Part shown: positions 1 to 6,475 of the stretch, piece after piece
Position numbering within the stretch: position 1 is the first letter of the stretch
Layout of the letters: each line of letters begins with the position of its first letter
Assembly: GCA_040510815.1 (NCBI GenBank)
Contig: JBEVIH010000034.1
Span: forward strand, 1 to 9,259
Source: VAZQ01 sp040510815
GTDB taxonomy: Bacteria; Pseudomonadota; Alphaproteobacteria; Rhizobiales; Xanthobacteraceae
DNA length: 9,259 bases
Direction: 5' to 3'
Made by a program: the position numbers and the translations under genes
Notes under the pieces: generated by a model
The model's input: only the letters and a program-made list of their open reading frames with translations
What the model was told of the DNA's origin: nothing
The model's database searches: none

Positions 1-102
1 GGTGCCGGCGAGAAAGGCGTCAACATCGGCGGCACGCGCGGCGCCGGTCAGCAACAGAACGCCGCCCGCCAGCAGTCCCGTGACCCAGCCGCGCGTGGGC
101 AT
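1..102 (-). CDS. N-terminus of an exported protein of unknown function (partial)
   Basis: The first 34 codons of a minus-strand gene that runs off the left edge. The ATG at 102-100 is preceded by GAGG about 8 nt upstream on the minus strand, a usable ribosome binding site. The peptide starts MPTRGWVTGLLAGG, continues with a hydrophobic stretch (VLLLTG) and ends in an AARA-A type signal peptidase I site near residues 21-25, so the product is probably periplasmic or exported. The mature part visible is only about 10 residues (DVDAFLAGT), too little to assign a family. It is divergent from the PQQ dehydrogenase at 319, sharing a 216-bp intergenic region, so it may belong to the same periplasmic oxidation module. 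That link is inference from position only. Confidence 0.6.
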   Translation of the reverse strand, partial: MPTRGWVTGLLAGGVLLLTGAARAADVDAFLAGT

Positions 103-318
103 GATCCCAACCTCGCCGTCAGGATCGCAGCATAGTCCCGAGCAGCGCCGTCAATCCATATCAAACGTGCGAGCGGCGGCGCGGATTCGAGCCTGCGCCG
201 GCACCGCGGCGTGAAAGTCCTCGACCGCGGCGATGAATGCACTATTCTGTATTCCTCTATCCGACAGGCCGGACCCAACCGGCCGCGGCCATCTCACGCC
301 ACATCAGGGAGCGACCCC
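103..318. promoter_or_regulatory. Divergent intergenic region before the PQQ dehydrogenase
   Basis: This 216-bp stretch lies between two divergent start codons, so promoters for both directions are expected here. On the plus strand a weak sigma70-like pair can be drawn: CTCGAC at 220-225 and TATTCT at 243-248, spaced 17 nt. The match to alphaproteobacterial consensus is poor and the call is tentative. The dehydrogenase ribosome binding site is AGGGAG at 306-311, 7 nt before its ATG. The dehydrogenase frame stays open upstream to a GTG at 211, but those 36 codons show no signal-peptide character and were excluded. Confidence 0.3.
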
Positions 319-1998
319 ATGAGACTCATCGCATCGGCCGCGAGCATTCTGCTACTGCTCGGCACTGCCGCTTCGGCGCAGACGCTCGACGATCTCAAGA
401 ACGACGGCAAGAACACCGACAACATTCTCACCTACGGCATGGGCTATCACCAGCAGCGCCATAGCCCGCTCAAGCAGGTCAACAAGCAGACCGTGAAGCG
501 CTTGGTGCCGGTCTGGAACCTGAGCCTCGACAACAATTGGGGCGAGCAGGCGCAGCCGATCATCTACAACGGCGTGATGTACGTCACAAATGCGCGCCAC
601 ACCGTTGCGATCGACGTGGGCAGCGGCAAGCAGATCTGGCGGCACACGCTCGACTGGCCGGCGGAGACCCCGCGCGTCGTGTGCTGCGGCGTCTCCAACA
701 AGGGCGCGGCGATCTACAACGGCAGGATCTACCGCACCACGCTCGACGCCCACCTGCTGGCGCTCGACGCCAAGACCGGCAAGGAGATCTGGAAGGCGAA
801 GGTCGCGGAGTGGAAGGACGGCTTCTCGCTCACGCTCGCGCCGCTGGTCGCCAACGGCGTGATCGTGATCGGCAATTCCGGAGCCGAGTTCGGCGTGCGC
901 GGCTGGATCGACGGCTGGGATCCGGAGACCGGCAAGCAGCTCTGGCGCCGCTACACCATTCCGGCACGCGGCGAGAAGGGCAACGAGACCTGGCCGCAGA
1001 ACAACAACGCCTGGGAGCTCGGCGGCGGCTCGGCCTGGATCACCGGGTCGTACGATCCCGAGCTCGACCTGATGTACTGGGGCACCGGCAATCCGGCGCC
1101 GTGGGCGTCGCAGACCCGTGCGGGCGACAACCTCTACACCTCGTCGGTGCTGGCGATCAGGCCGAAGACCGGCGAGATCGCCTGGTACTACCAGTTCACC
1201 CCCAACGACCCCTACGACTATGACGCCTGCTGGGAGCTGATCAACGCCACCCTCAATGTCGGCGGGCAGCCGCGCAAAGTGATCATGCAGCTCAACCGCA
1301 ACGGCTTCATGTACGTGATCGACCGAACCAACGGGAAGCTGATCTCGGCCAAGCCGTTCGAGAAGGTCAACTGGGCGACCCACGTCGACCTGAATACCGG
1401 CCGCCCGGTCGAAACCGACCTCGGCAAGAAAGTCCGCGCCGGCGAGGCGATCGAGCATTGGCCCTCGGCGCGCGGGGCGAAGAACTGGCCGCACGCCGCC
1501 TTCAATCCTGACACCGGCCTGCTCTACGCCAACACCATGCACGTCGGCATGATGTACAAGCACCTCGAGATCAAGCCGCACGTGGTCGGCCAGCGCTACA
1601 TGTACATGGAAAATCTCAACATGCCGCGCCCGCACGGCCAGCCCGTCGGCCATATCGAAGCCATCAACCCGCTCACCGGCGACAAGAAATGGCGCACGCC
1701 GTTGCACGATTACCAGATCTGGTCGGCGATGCTCTCGACCGGCGGCGGATTGCTGTTCACCGGCAAGGAGACCGGCGAGTTCATCGCGGTGGACGCCGAC
1801 ACCGGCAAGATCGTGTGGGAGTTCCAGACCGGCTCCGGCATCAACGCCATGCCGGTCACCTACACGCACCAGGGCGTGCAATACGTCACGGTGCTGTCCG
1901 GCATCGGCGGGCTGTACTGGAACATCTGGCGCGAGCAGCTCAAGGACAAGGTGGCGCCCGGCGGCTCGGTGTGGACCTTCGCGCTGCTGCCGGAGTGA
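319..1998 (+). CDS. PQQ-dependent alcohol dehydrogenase, methanol/ethanol family, predicted lanthanide type
   Basis: A periplasmic quinoprotein of 559 residues that would oxidise a primary alcohol (possibly also an aldehyde) and pass electrons to a cytochrome c. The chosen ATG has AGGGAG 7 nt upstream and starts a clean signal peptide (MRLIASAASILLLLGTAASA, cleavage before Gln21). Beta-propeller W-motifs recur (for example AIDVGSGKQIW, ALDAKTGKEIW, AVDADTGKIVW). Family residues seen: the vicinal Cys122-Cys123 of the PQQ site, Glu190 in SGAEFGVRG and Asn258 in GTGNPAPW as metal ligands, Trp240 in the AWITGSYD segment, and Asp300 as catalytic base. Asp302, two residues on (PYDYDAC), sits at the position that is Ala in calcium-type MxaF and Asp in lanthanide-dependent XoxF and PedH/ExaF. 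A lanthanide cofactor is therefore predicted from family knowledge. The length is normal for the ethanol-dehydrogenase-like branch; I do not call it canonical XoxF. A cytochrome c gene follows 92 bp downstream. Confidence 0.93.
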   Translation: MRLIASAASILLLLGTAASAQTLDDLKNDGKNTDNILTYGMGYHQQRHSPLKQVNKQTVKRLVPVWNLSLDNNWGEQAQPIIYNGVMYVTNARHTVAIDVGSGKQIWRHTLDWPAETPRVVCCGVSNKGAAIYNGRIYRTTLDAHLLALDAKTGKEIWKAKVAEWKDGFSLTLAPLVANGVIVIGNSGAEFGVRGWIDGWDPETGKQLWRRYTIPARGEKGNETWPQNNNAWELGGGSAWITGSYDPELDLMYWGTGNPAPWASQTRAGDNLYTSSVLAIRPKTGEIAWYYQFTPNDPYDYDACWELINATLNVGGQPRKVIMQLNRNGFMYVIDRTNGKLISAKPFEKVNWATHVDLNTGRPVETDLGKKVRAGEAIEHWPSARGAKNWPHAAFNPDTGLLYANTMHVGMMYKHLEIKPHVVGQRYMYMENLNMPRPHGQPVGHIEAINPLTGDKKWRTPLHDYQIWSAMLSTGGGLLFTGKETGEFIAVDADTGKIVWEFQTGSGINAMPVTYTHQGVQYVTVLSGIGGLYWNIWREQLKDKVAPGGSVWTFALLPE

Positions 1999-2027
1999 TC
2001 CGGAGCATTCAATCGTTCTGCAAGCAC

Positions 2028-2056
2028 GTCATGGTCGGGCTGGTCCCGGCCATGAC
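2028..2056. repeat. Interspersed palindrome between dehydrogenase and cytochrome genes
   Basis: An imperfect inverted repeat: GTCATGGTCGGG at 2028-2039, a 5-nt loop, then CCCGGCCATGAC at 2045-2056. Eleven of twelve positions pair as Watson-Crick, and the remaining one is a G-U pair in RNA. The sequence resembles a short palindrome family that I recall as very common between genes in Bradyrhizobium genomes. It sits inside the presumed dehydrogenase-cytochrome transcript, where a hairpin could stabilise the upstream message or lower readthrough to the cytochrome. There is no T-run after it, so it is not a classical terminator. Confidence 0.6.
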
Positions 2057-2090
2057 ACGTTTTGGGCTGGCCGGTCATGAGCGAACGTCA

Positions 2091-2414
2091 ATGAACAAGG
2101 CTGCGGCATCGATTGCCCTCGCGCTCCTGCTGGTGCGCAGCCCGGCTGCGAGTGCGCAGGACGCGCAGAAATTCACTCCCGAGCAGGTCCGCGCCGGCGC
2201 CGAGATCTACGCGGTCAACTGCTCGCCCTGCCACGGCGCGCGCATGCGCGATCCCGGCAGCGCGTTCAACCTGCGGAACTTCCCGCACGACCAGCGCGAT
2301 CGGTTCATGACCTCGATCGTGCGCGGCAAGAACCAGATGCCGCCGTGGGGCGATTTCTTCAAGGCCGATCAGCTCGACGCGCTGTGGGCCTACGTGGTGG
2401 GGGGCGAGCGGTGA
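2091..2414 (+). CDS. Small periplasmic cytochrome c, probable electron acceptor of the PQQ dehydrogenase
   Basis: A 107-residue exported monohaem cytochrome c. The signal peptide covers about residues 1-22 (MNKAAASIALALLLVRSPAASA) with cleavage before Gln23. The haem-binding motif is CSPCH at residues 44-48, and Met83 in NQMPPWG is the likely sixth haem ligand. The C-terminal helix (DQLDALWAYV) is typical of class I cytochrome c folds. The mature protein is about 85 residues, a minimal single domain. The ATG at 2091 was chosen because the signal peptide begins there; only a weak GAGCGA lies in front of it, so translation may be modest. The gene follows the dehydrogenase in the same direction with a 92-bp gap. 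Quinoprotein alcohol dehydrogenases of this type hand electrons to a dedicated cytochrome c (MxaG, XoxG, ExaB), and this protein is placed to do that. The pairing itself is inferred. Confidence 0.88.
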   Translation: MNKAAASIALALLLVRSPAASAQDAQKFTPEQVRAGAEIYAVNCSPCHGARMRDPGSAFNLRNFPHDQRDRFMTSIVRGKNQMPPWGDFFKADQLDALWAYVVGGER

Positions 2415-2430
2415 TGCGGGCCCCGGACCA

Positions 2431-2530
2431 GAGCATGATCCGAAAAGTGGTTACCGGTTTTCGGAAAAGATCATGCTCCACCAAGAAGCTAGAGCGGGAT
2501 GACGATTCGAAGAAAAGTCATCCCGGTCTA
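2431..2530. repeat. Composite Rhizobiales intergenic palindromic repeat
   Basis: Two adjacent hairpins. The first pairs GAGCATGATC (2431-2440) perfectly with GATCATGCTC (2469-2478), with a further nested pair CCGAAAA (2440-2446) and TTTTCGG (2458-2464). The second pairs AGAGCGGGATGAC (2491-2503) with GTCATCCCGGTCT (2517-2529), one mismatch in 13. The first hairpin matches from memory an interspersed element found in very many copies in Bradyrhizobium and related genomes. It starts 17 bp after the cytochrome stop codon and could end or protect that transcript, although no T-run follows. Confidence 0.65.
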
Positions 2531-2531
2531 G

Positions 2532-2591
2532 GGGTGTGGACTCGTTGACGCGCAGCCACAGCCGTATTGACGCGAGCTGGATGAAGGCGCG
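2532..2591 (-). pseudogene. Remnant of the C-terminus of a transposase (IS5/IS4-like)
   Basis: On the minus strand, 20 codons read RAFIQLASIRLWLRVNESTP. This resembles the C-terminal tail I associate with IS5/IS4-type transposases, where a segment like LASIRLWLR plus EST closes the protein. The rest of the transposase is absent: upstream on that strand (beyond 2592) no DDE-domain sequence can be recognised. The end reads ACA CCC CTA G, in which a single C run-on may have displaced a TAG stop. I read this as a dead insertion-sequence scar. The assignment rests on one short motif recalled from the family. Confidence 0.45.
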
Positions 2592-2760
2592 GACCAATTG
2601 CGCCTCACATTGAGTTTGTCGGTCCCCAAGCGGGCATAGCCGTTGGTATCTGAATACTGTAGGGTCTATGCGTGGGTAAGCGACTTGCTTGCCTGAGAGC
2701 TGTCCCAAGGGCGGACGACACACCGAGGTCTCCGCTTCTGTCAATTGGCAGCCCTGAATC
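2592..2760. other. Non-coding stretch upstream of the substrate-binding protein gene
   Basis: This lies between the transposase scrap and the ribosome binding site of the next gene. It is less GC-rich than the surrounding genes. I see no open frame with coding character, no tRNA and no clear promoter. It may hold the promoter of the substrate-binding protein gene and further eroded mobile-element sequence. Confidence 0.35.
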
Positions 2761-2775
2761 GTGAGTGGAGGACTC

Positions 2776-3777
2776 ATGAGGAGGCGCGAATTCATCGCTG
2801 CGCTTGGCGGTGCGGCGGCGACGGCAACTTGGCCGCTTGCCGGGAACGCGCAACAGCTGAGTAAGCTGCGGCGCATCGGCATGCTGATGGGCTACGCCGA
2901 GGGCGACCGCGAAGGACAGGCCTTCGTCGCAACGTTTCGGGAGGCACTCGCGAGGTTCGAGTGGGCGGAGGGCCGCACTGTCCAGATCGACATTCGCTGG
3001 GCGACAGCCGGCGACGCCGAGGCAAGACAGCGATTCGCGAAGGAGCTCGTCGCACTGCAGCCCGACTTGATTCTGGCGCATGGCACGCCCACCACGGCGG
3101 CTTTGCGGCAACAAACGCGCACCATCCCGATCATTTTTCTGAACGTTTCCGATCCCATCGGGAGCGGCTTCGTGGCCAGCTTTGCGAAGCCGGGCGGCAA
3201 CGCCACCGGGTTCATCACCATGGAACCGACGATGGCGGAAAAGTGGCTGGAGCTGCTCAGGGCTATTGCGCCGCGCGTCTCTCAATGCGCCTTGCTGTTC
3301 AACCCGGCAACCGCGCCATATGCCGAATATTTCGTGTCTCCGTTCAAGAGCGCCGGTCTGTCCTTGGCGATGAGGACGATCATTGCGAGCGTTCGTGACG
3401 CCGCCGAGCTCGAAACCGCGATTGTCACCCAGGCGCGCGAGCCGGACGGCGGCCTCGTCGTCATGCCGGATACTTTCATGACGGTCCATCGCGCAAAGAT
3501 CACGGCCCTGGCTGCCCAATACGGTCTCCCCGCCGTCTATCCATTCCGTTTCTTCGCCGCAAACGGCGGACTGTTGTCGTACGGGAATGATACCTCCGAC
3601 AATTTTCGGCGCGCGGCAACCTACGCCCATCGCATCCTTCAGGGCGTGAAACCGGGCGAGCTGCCCGTCCAGGCGCCGACCAAGTTCGAGCTGGTCATCA
3701 ATCTCAAGACCGCCAAGGCGCTTGGATTGACCGTGCCGGACACGCTGCTGGTCCGCGCAGATGAGCTGATCGAATAA
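2776..3777 (+). CDS. Orphan ABC transporter substrate-binding protein (ABC_sub_bind family)
   Basis: A 333-residue exported binding protein. The N-terminus MRRREFIAALGGAAATATWPLAGNAQQ carries a twin-arginine motif, a hydrophobic core and an A-x-A cleavage site near residue 25, so export through Tat is expected. Features of the periplasmic ABC_sub_bind (TrpX-like, PF04392) family include the segment around residues 117-146 (TIPIIFLNVSDPIGSGFV, then KPGGNATGF) and the C-terminal block around residues 264-318 (GGLLSYGNDTSDNFRRAA, RILQGVKPGELPVQ, LVINLKTAKALGL). The ATG at 2776 was chosen because the signal peptide starts there, with GGAGGA at 2767-2772; a GTG at 2761 in frame is less likely because it lies upstream of that site. 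No permease or ATPase gene is adjacent. This family is heavily amplified in Bradyrhizobium as orphan genes. The ligand cannot be told from sequence. Codon use looks less GC-biased than in neighbouring genes, and the gene follows repeats and a transposase scar, suggesting a later insertion. Confidence 0.88.
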   Translation: MRRREFIAALGGAAATATWPLAGNAQQLSKLRRIGMLMGYAEGDREGQAFVATFREALARFEWAEGRTVQIDIRWATAGDAEARQRFAKELVALQPDLILAHGTPTTAALRQQTRTIPIIFLNVSDPIGSGFVASFAKPGGNATGFITMEPTMAEKWLELLRAIAPRVSQCALLFNPATAPYAEYFVSPFKSAGLSLAMRTIIASVRDAAELETAIVTQAREPDGGLVVMPDTFMTVHRAKITALAAQYGLPAVYPFRFFAANGGLLSYGNDTSDNFRRAATYAHRILQGVKPGELPVQAPTKFELVINLKTAKALGLTVPDTLLVRADELIE

Positions 3778-3857
3778 CGGACGCTGTTGCTGCGGCGAAG
3801 AAATTGGCGCCGATTGACGGGAAAGCGCGCCGGCTCCGGCGGCTCGGTCGTCGGCGA

Positions 3858-6371
3858 TCAAAACTTCGCGCGCACCCCCGCATAGGCGGCGCGCGGGGCG
3901 CCGGGCCCCAGCGTCCGCGGGTCCTTGAGGTTGAGGAACGGCACCTCGTCGGTCTCGAAGAAGGTGCCGAACGTGTAGTAGCGGCGGTCGAACAGGTTCT
4001 GCACCAGGCCGAACACCTCGATCTCCTTCGTGACCTTGTAGCTGGTGTGGAGATTGACCAGCCAGTAGCCCGGCAGCATCGGATTGAGGTTGGATTCGTC
4101 TCCGCGCAGGTATTGGCCGCTCACCGCGATCAAGTCGGCGCCCACCTTCCAGTTGTCGAGCACCGCGTAGTCGAAGCCGGCCTTGACCCGATGGGCCGGG
4201 ATCGACGGCATGACGTTGCCGGGCGTGACCGTGATGAGGCCGTCGACCGCGAAGGGATTGCCGGGAGACAAGAGCGTGAACGTGTCGAGGAAGGTGGCGT
4301 CGATATAGTTGTAGCTGGCATAGGCGTTCCAACGGTCGGAGCGGTAGTTGGCCGACGCCTCGACGCCCCAGCGCAAGGTGCCGCCCGCATTCTGGAAGAA
4401 GCCGCGCCCGGTGATCGGGCTGGCGACATGAATAATCTCGTCCTCCGTGGTGGTGTGGAAGAAGCCCAAGTTCCAGGCCAAACGGCCGAGCTTGGGACCA
4501 CGGTCGATGGTGCCGCGCAGGCCGGCCTCATAGGTGCGGGCGACCACCTGCTTCAAGGGCGGATCGGAGACCAGGAAATTGTCGAGCAGGCAGGGCCGCG
4601 CCGGATCGGCGCAGGCGAGCTCGGCCGGGGTCGGCACTCGATTGGCCTCGGAATAGCCCGCATAGGCCCCGACCTCGGGCGTGATCTTGTAGGTCGCGCC
4701 GACGACCGGGTTGAAGCGGGTGAACTGGTGCGCGCCGTTGAGCGCGGCGCCGAGCTGGTCGGCCAGATTGATCTGCGCCAGGTTGAAGCGGCCGCCGGCG
4801 GTGATCGACAGCCGCGGCGTCACGTCGATCGTATCGGTCAGGTAGAGCCCGTAATAGGTATTGCCGGTATTGACGTTGGCCGGGGCGACCGAGCCGTCGG
4901 GCTGGTTGACGATGACGCCGGTGCCGGTCACGAACAGGTCGGGACCGATGATGCCGAGCTCGCTCGAAGCCTTGAAGTTGACGCGGCCGCGATCGACGCT
5001 GGCGCCGACCACCAGGTTGTTGGTGCGGCCGAACAGCTCCGCCGTGCTGGTCGCCTGCACCGAGCTGCCGTAGCCGTTGGCGTTGGTCGCGGTGCGATCG
5101 ATCGAGCCCGGCGTCCCGCCGTTGAGAACGGTCGCGGGCACCTGCAGGCCATTGAGGCCGAACAGCGGATTGTCGGCCTCCTCGAAGCACAGGAAGCCCG
5201 GGAACAGGGCGGGATCGCACGGCACGACGTCGCGGGTGTTGCCGTCGACGTGCTTCTGCCAGAAGCCGCGGTAGTAGAGATTGCTCTTGAGCGAGAGCGT
5301 GTCGGTGAGCTGGATGCTGCCGGTCGCGTTGAGGAACGCAAGCTGGTTCTTGTAGGTCTGCGGGGTGGTGTAGACCGCGCTCCAGCGTTGATTGAGCAGC
5401 TCGATCGGGGTGGCGGCCGCGGCTCCGAAGGAGTTGGACGCGCCCGTGAAGTTGACGTGGAATTCGCTGCGGTCGCCGAGGACGCCGACGTCGGCGTAGA
5501 CGCGCCGCAGCTCGGACGCCGAGCGGTCGCGCCAGCCGTCATCGTTGAGCGCATCGGCGAAGACGTAGAACGCGACATTGCCTTGCCGCATGCCGACCTG
5601 GGCCTGGGCGGCGCGCCGCCAGAACGAGCCGCCGCGCAGCTCGGCCTCGCGGCCCTGATAGTTGAAGCCGTTCTTCATCTCGATCGAGATGGCGCCGCCG
5701 AGCGCATTGAGCCCGAACACCGGATTGCTGGGGTGGACGTCGAGCCGCTTGATCGCCCCGTCCGGGATGAAGTCCCAGTTGACCGTATCGCCGAACGCCT
5801 CGTTGATGCGCACGCCGTTCTGATAGACCGCGAGACCCTGCGGCACGCCGACGACCGGCGACGCCACGAAGCCGCGGTATTGCACGTCGGGCTGAAACGG
5901 GTTCCCCGAGCTGTCGTTGACGTAGACGCTCGGCACCCGCTGCAGCAGTGCATCGGTGAGGCTCGACGATTTGGAATGGTCGAAGTCCTCGGCCGTCAAG
6001 GTGACGGTATTCGACGGCACCTTGAAGCGATCGATCAGGCCGGGATCGACGGCGACCGGCGCGGTGACCACCGCGGCGGGGGCGGCGGGGGTTCCCGCCG
6101 GCGCGGGGGCTGCGCGCTGGGTGCCGGTGCTGGTGCGGCGCGTCGAGCTGACCGAGGACAGCGGCGCCGTGCCGATGACGCGGACCTCCGGGAGCTCCTC
6201 CTGGGCGAGGACCGGCGCCGGCAGCGCGAGCGCCCCAAGCGCGGCCGCCTGCACGATCCGGCGCGCGGCGGATCGCAACGCCGGCACACCACGCCCCCAC
6301 TCCCCCCGTACCGCCCGACCCATCGCACTCGACCGACGCCAACGAGCTTCCCCGACCGCATCCTGCGTCAT
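3858..6371 (-). CDS. TonB-dependent outer-membrane receptor
   Basis: An 837-residue ligand-gated outer-membrane channel energised by TonB. From the ATG at 6371 the signal core is about residues 35-56 (ending APVLAQ). A TonB-box-like segment LPEVRVIG follows at 60-67, then a Pro/Ala/Ser/Thr-rich linker (about 70-110), the plug domain (about 118-235, with NGVRINEAFGDTVNWDFIP and NPVFGLNALGGAISI) and a beta-barrel to the end. The last residues (YAGVRAKF) end in Phe, as in BAM-folded barrels, and QNLFDRRYYTFGTF (791-804) is a typical C-terminal receptor motif. Cys385/Cys395 and Cys587/Cys594 are probably disulphides in surface loops. The start is uncertain: ATG 6371, ATG 6323 and GTG 6287 are all possible. 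The GTG gives the most compact signal peptide (29 residues) and has GGGGAG about 10 nt upstream. The gene lies downstream of the kinase-regulator pair on the same strand. The ligand is unknown; a metal chelate such as a lanthanophore is a context-based guess, with siderophore or cobalamin as alternatives. Confidence 0.92.
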   Translation of the reverse strand: MTQDAVGEARWRRSSAMGRAVRGEWGRGVPALRSAARRIVQAAALGALALPAPVLAQEELPEVRVIGTAPLSSVSSTRRTSTGTQRAAPAPAGTPAAPAAVVTAPVAVDPGLIDRFKVPSNTVTLTAEDFDHSKSSSLTDALLQRVPSVYVNDSSGNPFQPDVQYRGFVASPVVGVPQGLAVYQNGVRINEAFGDTVNWDFIPDGAIKRLDVHPSNPVFGLNALGGAISIEMKNGFNYQGREAELRGGSFWRRAAQAQVGMRQGNVAFYVFADALNDDGWRDRSASELRRVYADVGVLGDRSEFHVNFTGASNSFGAAAATPIELLNQRWSAVYTTPQTYKNQLAFLNATGSIQLTDTLSLKSNLYYRGFWQKHVDGNTRDVVPCDPALFPGFLCFEEADNPLFGLNGLQVPATVLNGGTPGSIDRTATNANGYGSSVQATSTAELFGRTNNLVVGASVDRGRVNFKASSELGIIGPDLFVTGTGVIVNQPDGSVAPANVNTGNTYYGLYLTDTIDVTPRLSITAGGRFNLAQINLADQLGAALNGAHQFTRFNPVVGATYKITPEVGAYAGYSEANRVPTPAELACADPARPCLLDNFLVSDPPLKQVVARTYEAGLRGTIDRGPKLGRLAWNLGFFHTTTEDEIIHVASPITGRGFFQNAGGTLRWGVEASANYRSDRWNAYASYNYIDATFLDTFTLLSPGNPFAVDGLITVTPGNVMPSIPAHRVKAGFDYAVLDNWKVGADLIAVSGQYLRGDESNLNPMLPGYWLVNLHTSYKVTKEIEVFGLVQNLFDRRYYTFGTFFETDEVPFLNLKDPRTLGPGAPRAAYAGVRAKF

Positions 6372-6475
6372 CGCCCGTCCGGGGTCTCGGTCGGTTCTTG
6401 CAATTCAGATCGGGAACATTTGGCAATGTGGCTTTGGGGACACACCGGCAATGGTGTCAAGCTGCCGCGCTCGGC
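6372..6475 (-). promoter_or_regulatory. Intergenic region before the TonB-dependent receptor
   Basis: A 104-bp gap between the response regulator stop and the first possible receptor start. On the minus strand a TTGACA hexamer lies at 6460-6455, an ideal -35 box, but no convincing -10 sits 16-18 nt downstream. GGCAATG occurs twice on the plus strand (6422-6428 and 6448-6454), 26 bp apart. A short inverted repeat GACAC/GTGTC spans 6439-6458, overlapping the -35-like box. This could be an operator and promoter for the receptor, but the elements are short and unproven. Confidence 0.3.

Noticed and set aside
232..321. A short ORF upstream of the first dehydrogenase that ends at its ATG (ATGA overlap), considered as a leader peptide
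   Set aside because: It has no ribosome binding site, its Pro-rich residues show no pattern, and its frame merely overlaps the real start; nothing supports translation.
352..1881. A 509-codon open frame on the minus strand
   Set aside because: Antisense shadow of the PQQ dehydrogenase, which has a signal peptide and all active-site residues in the plus frame.
1689..2090. Upstream extension of the cytochrome frame into the dehydrogenase gene
   Set aside because: The extension overlaps the dehydrogenase in another frame and would bury the signal peptide; the ATG at 2091 starts the signal peptide exactly.
3778..3857. Search for a bidirectional terminator between the convergent binding-protein and receptor genes
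   Set aside because: Only short GC-rich pairings such as GCCGG/CCGGC were seen, with no T-run on either side; not distinguishable from background in GC-rich DNA.
2605..4332. A 575-codon minus-strand frame spanning the binding-protein gene and the end of the receptor
   Set aside because: It crosses real genes on both strands and shows no coherent domain; a chance open frame in GC-rich DNA.
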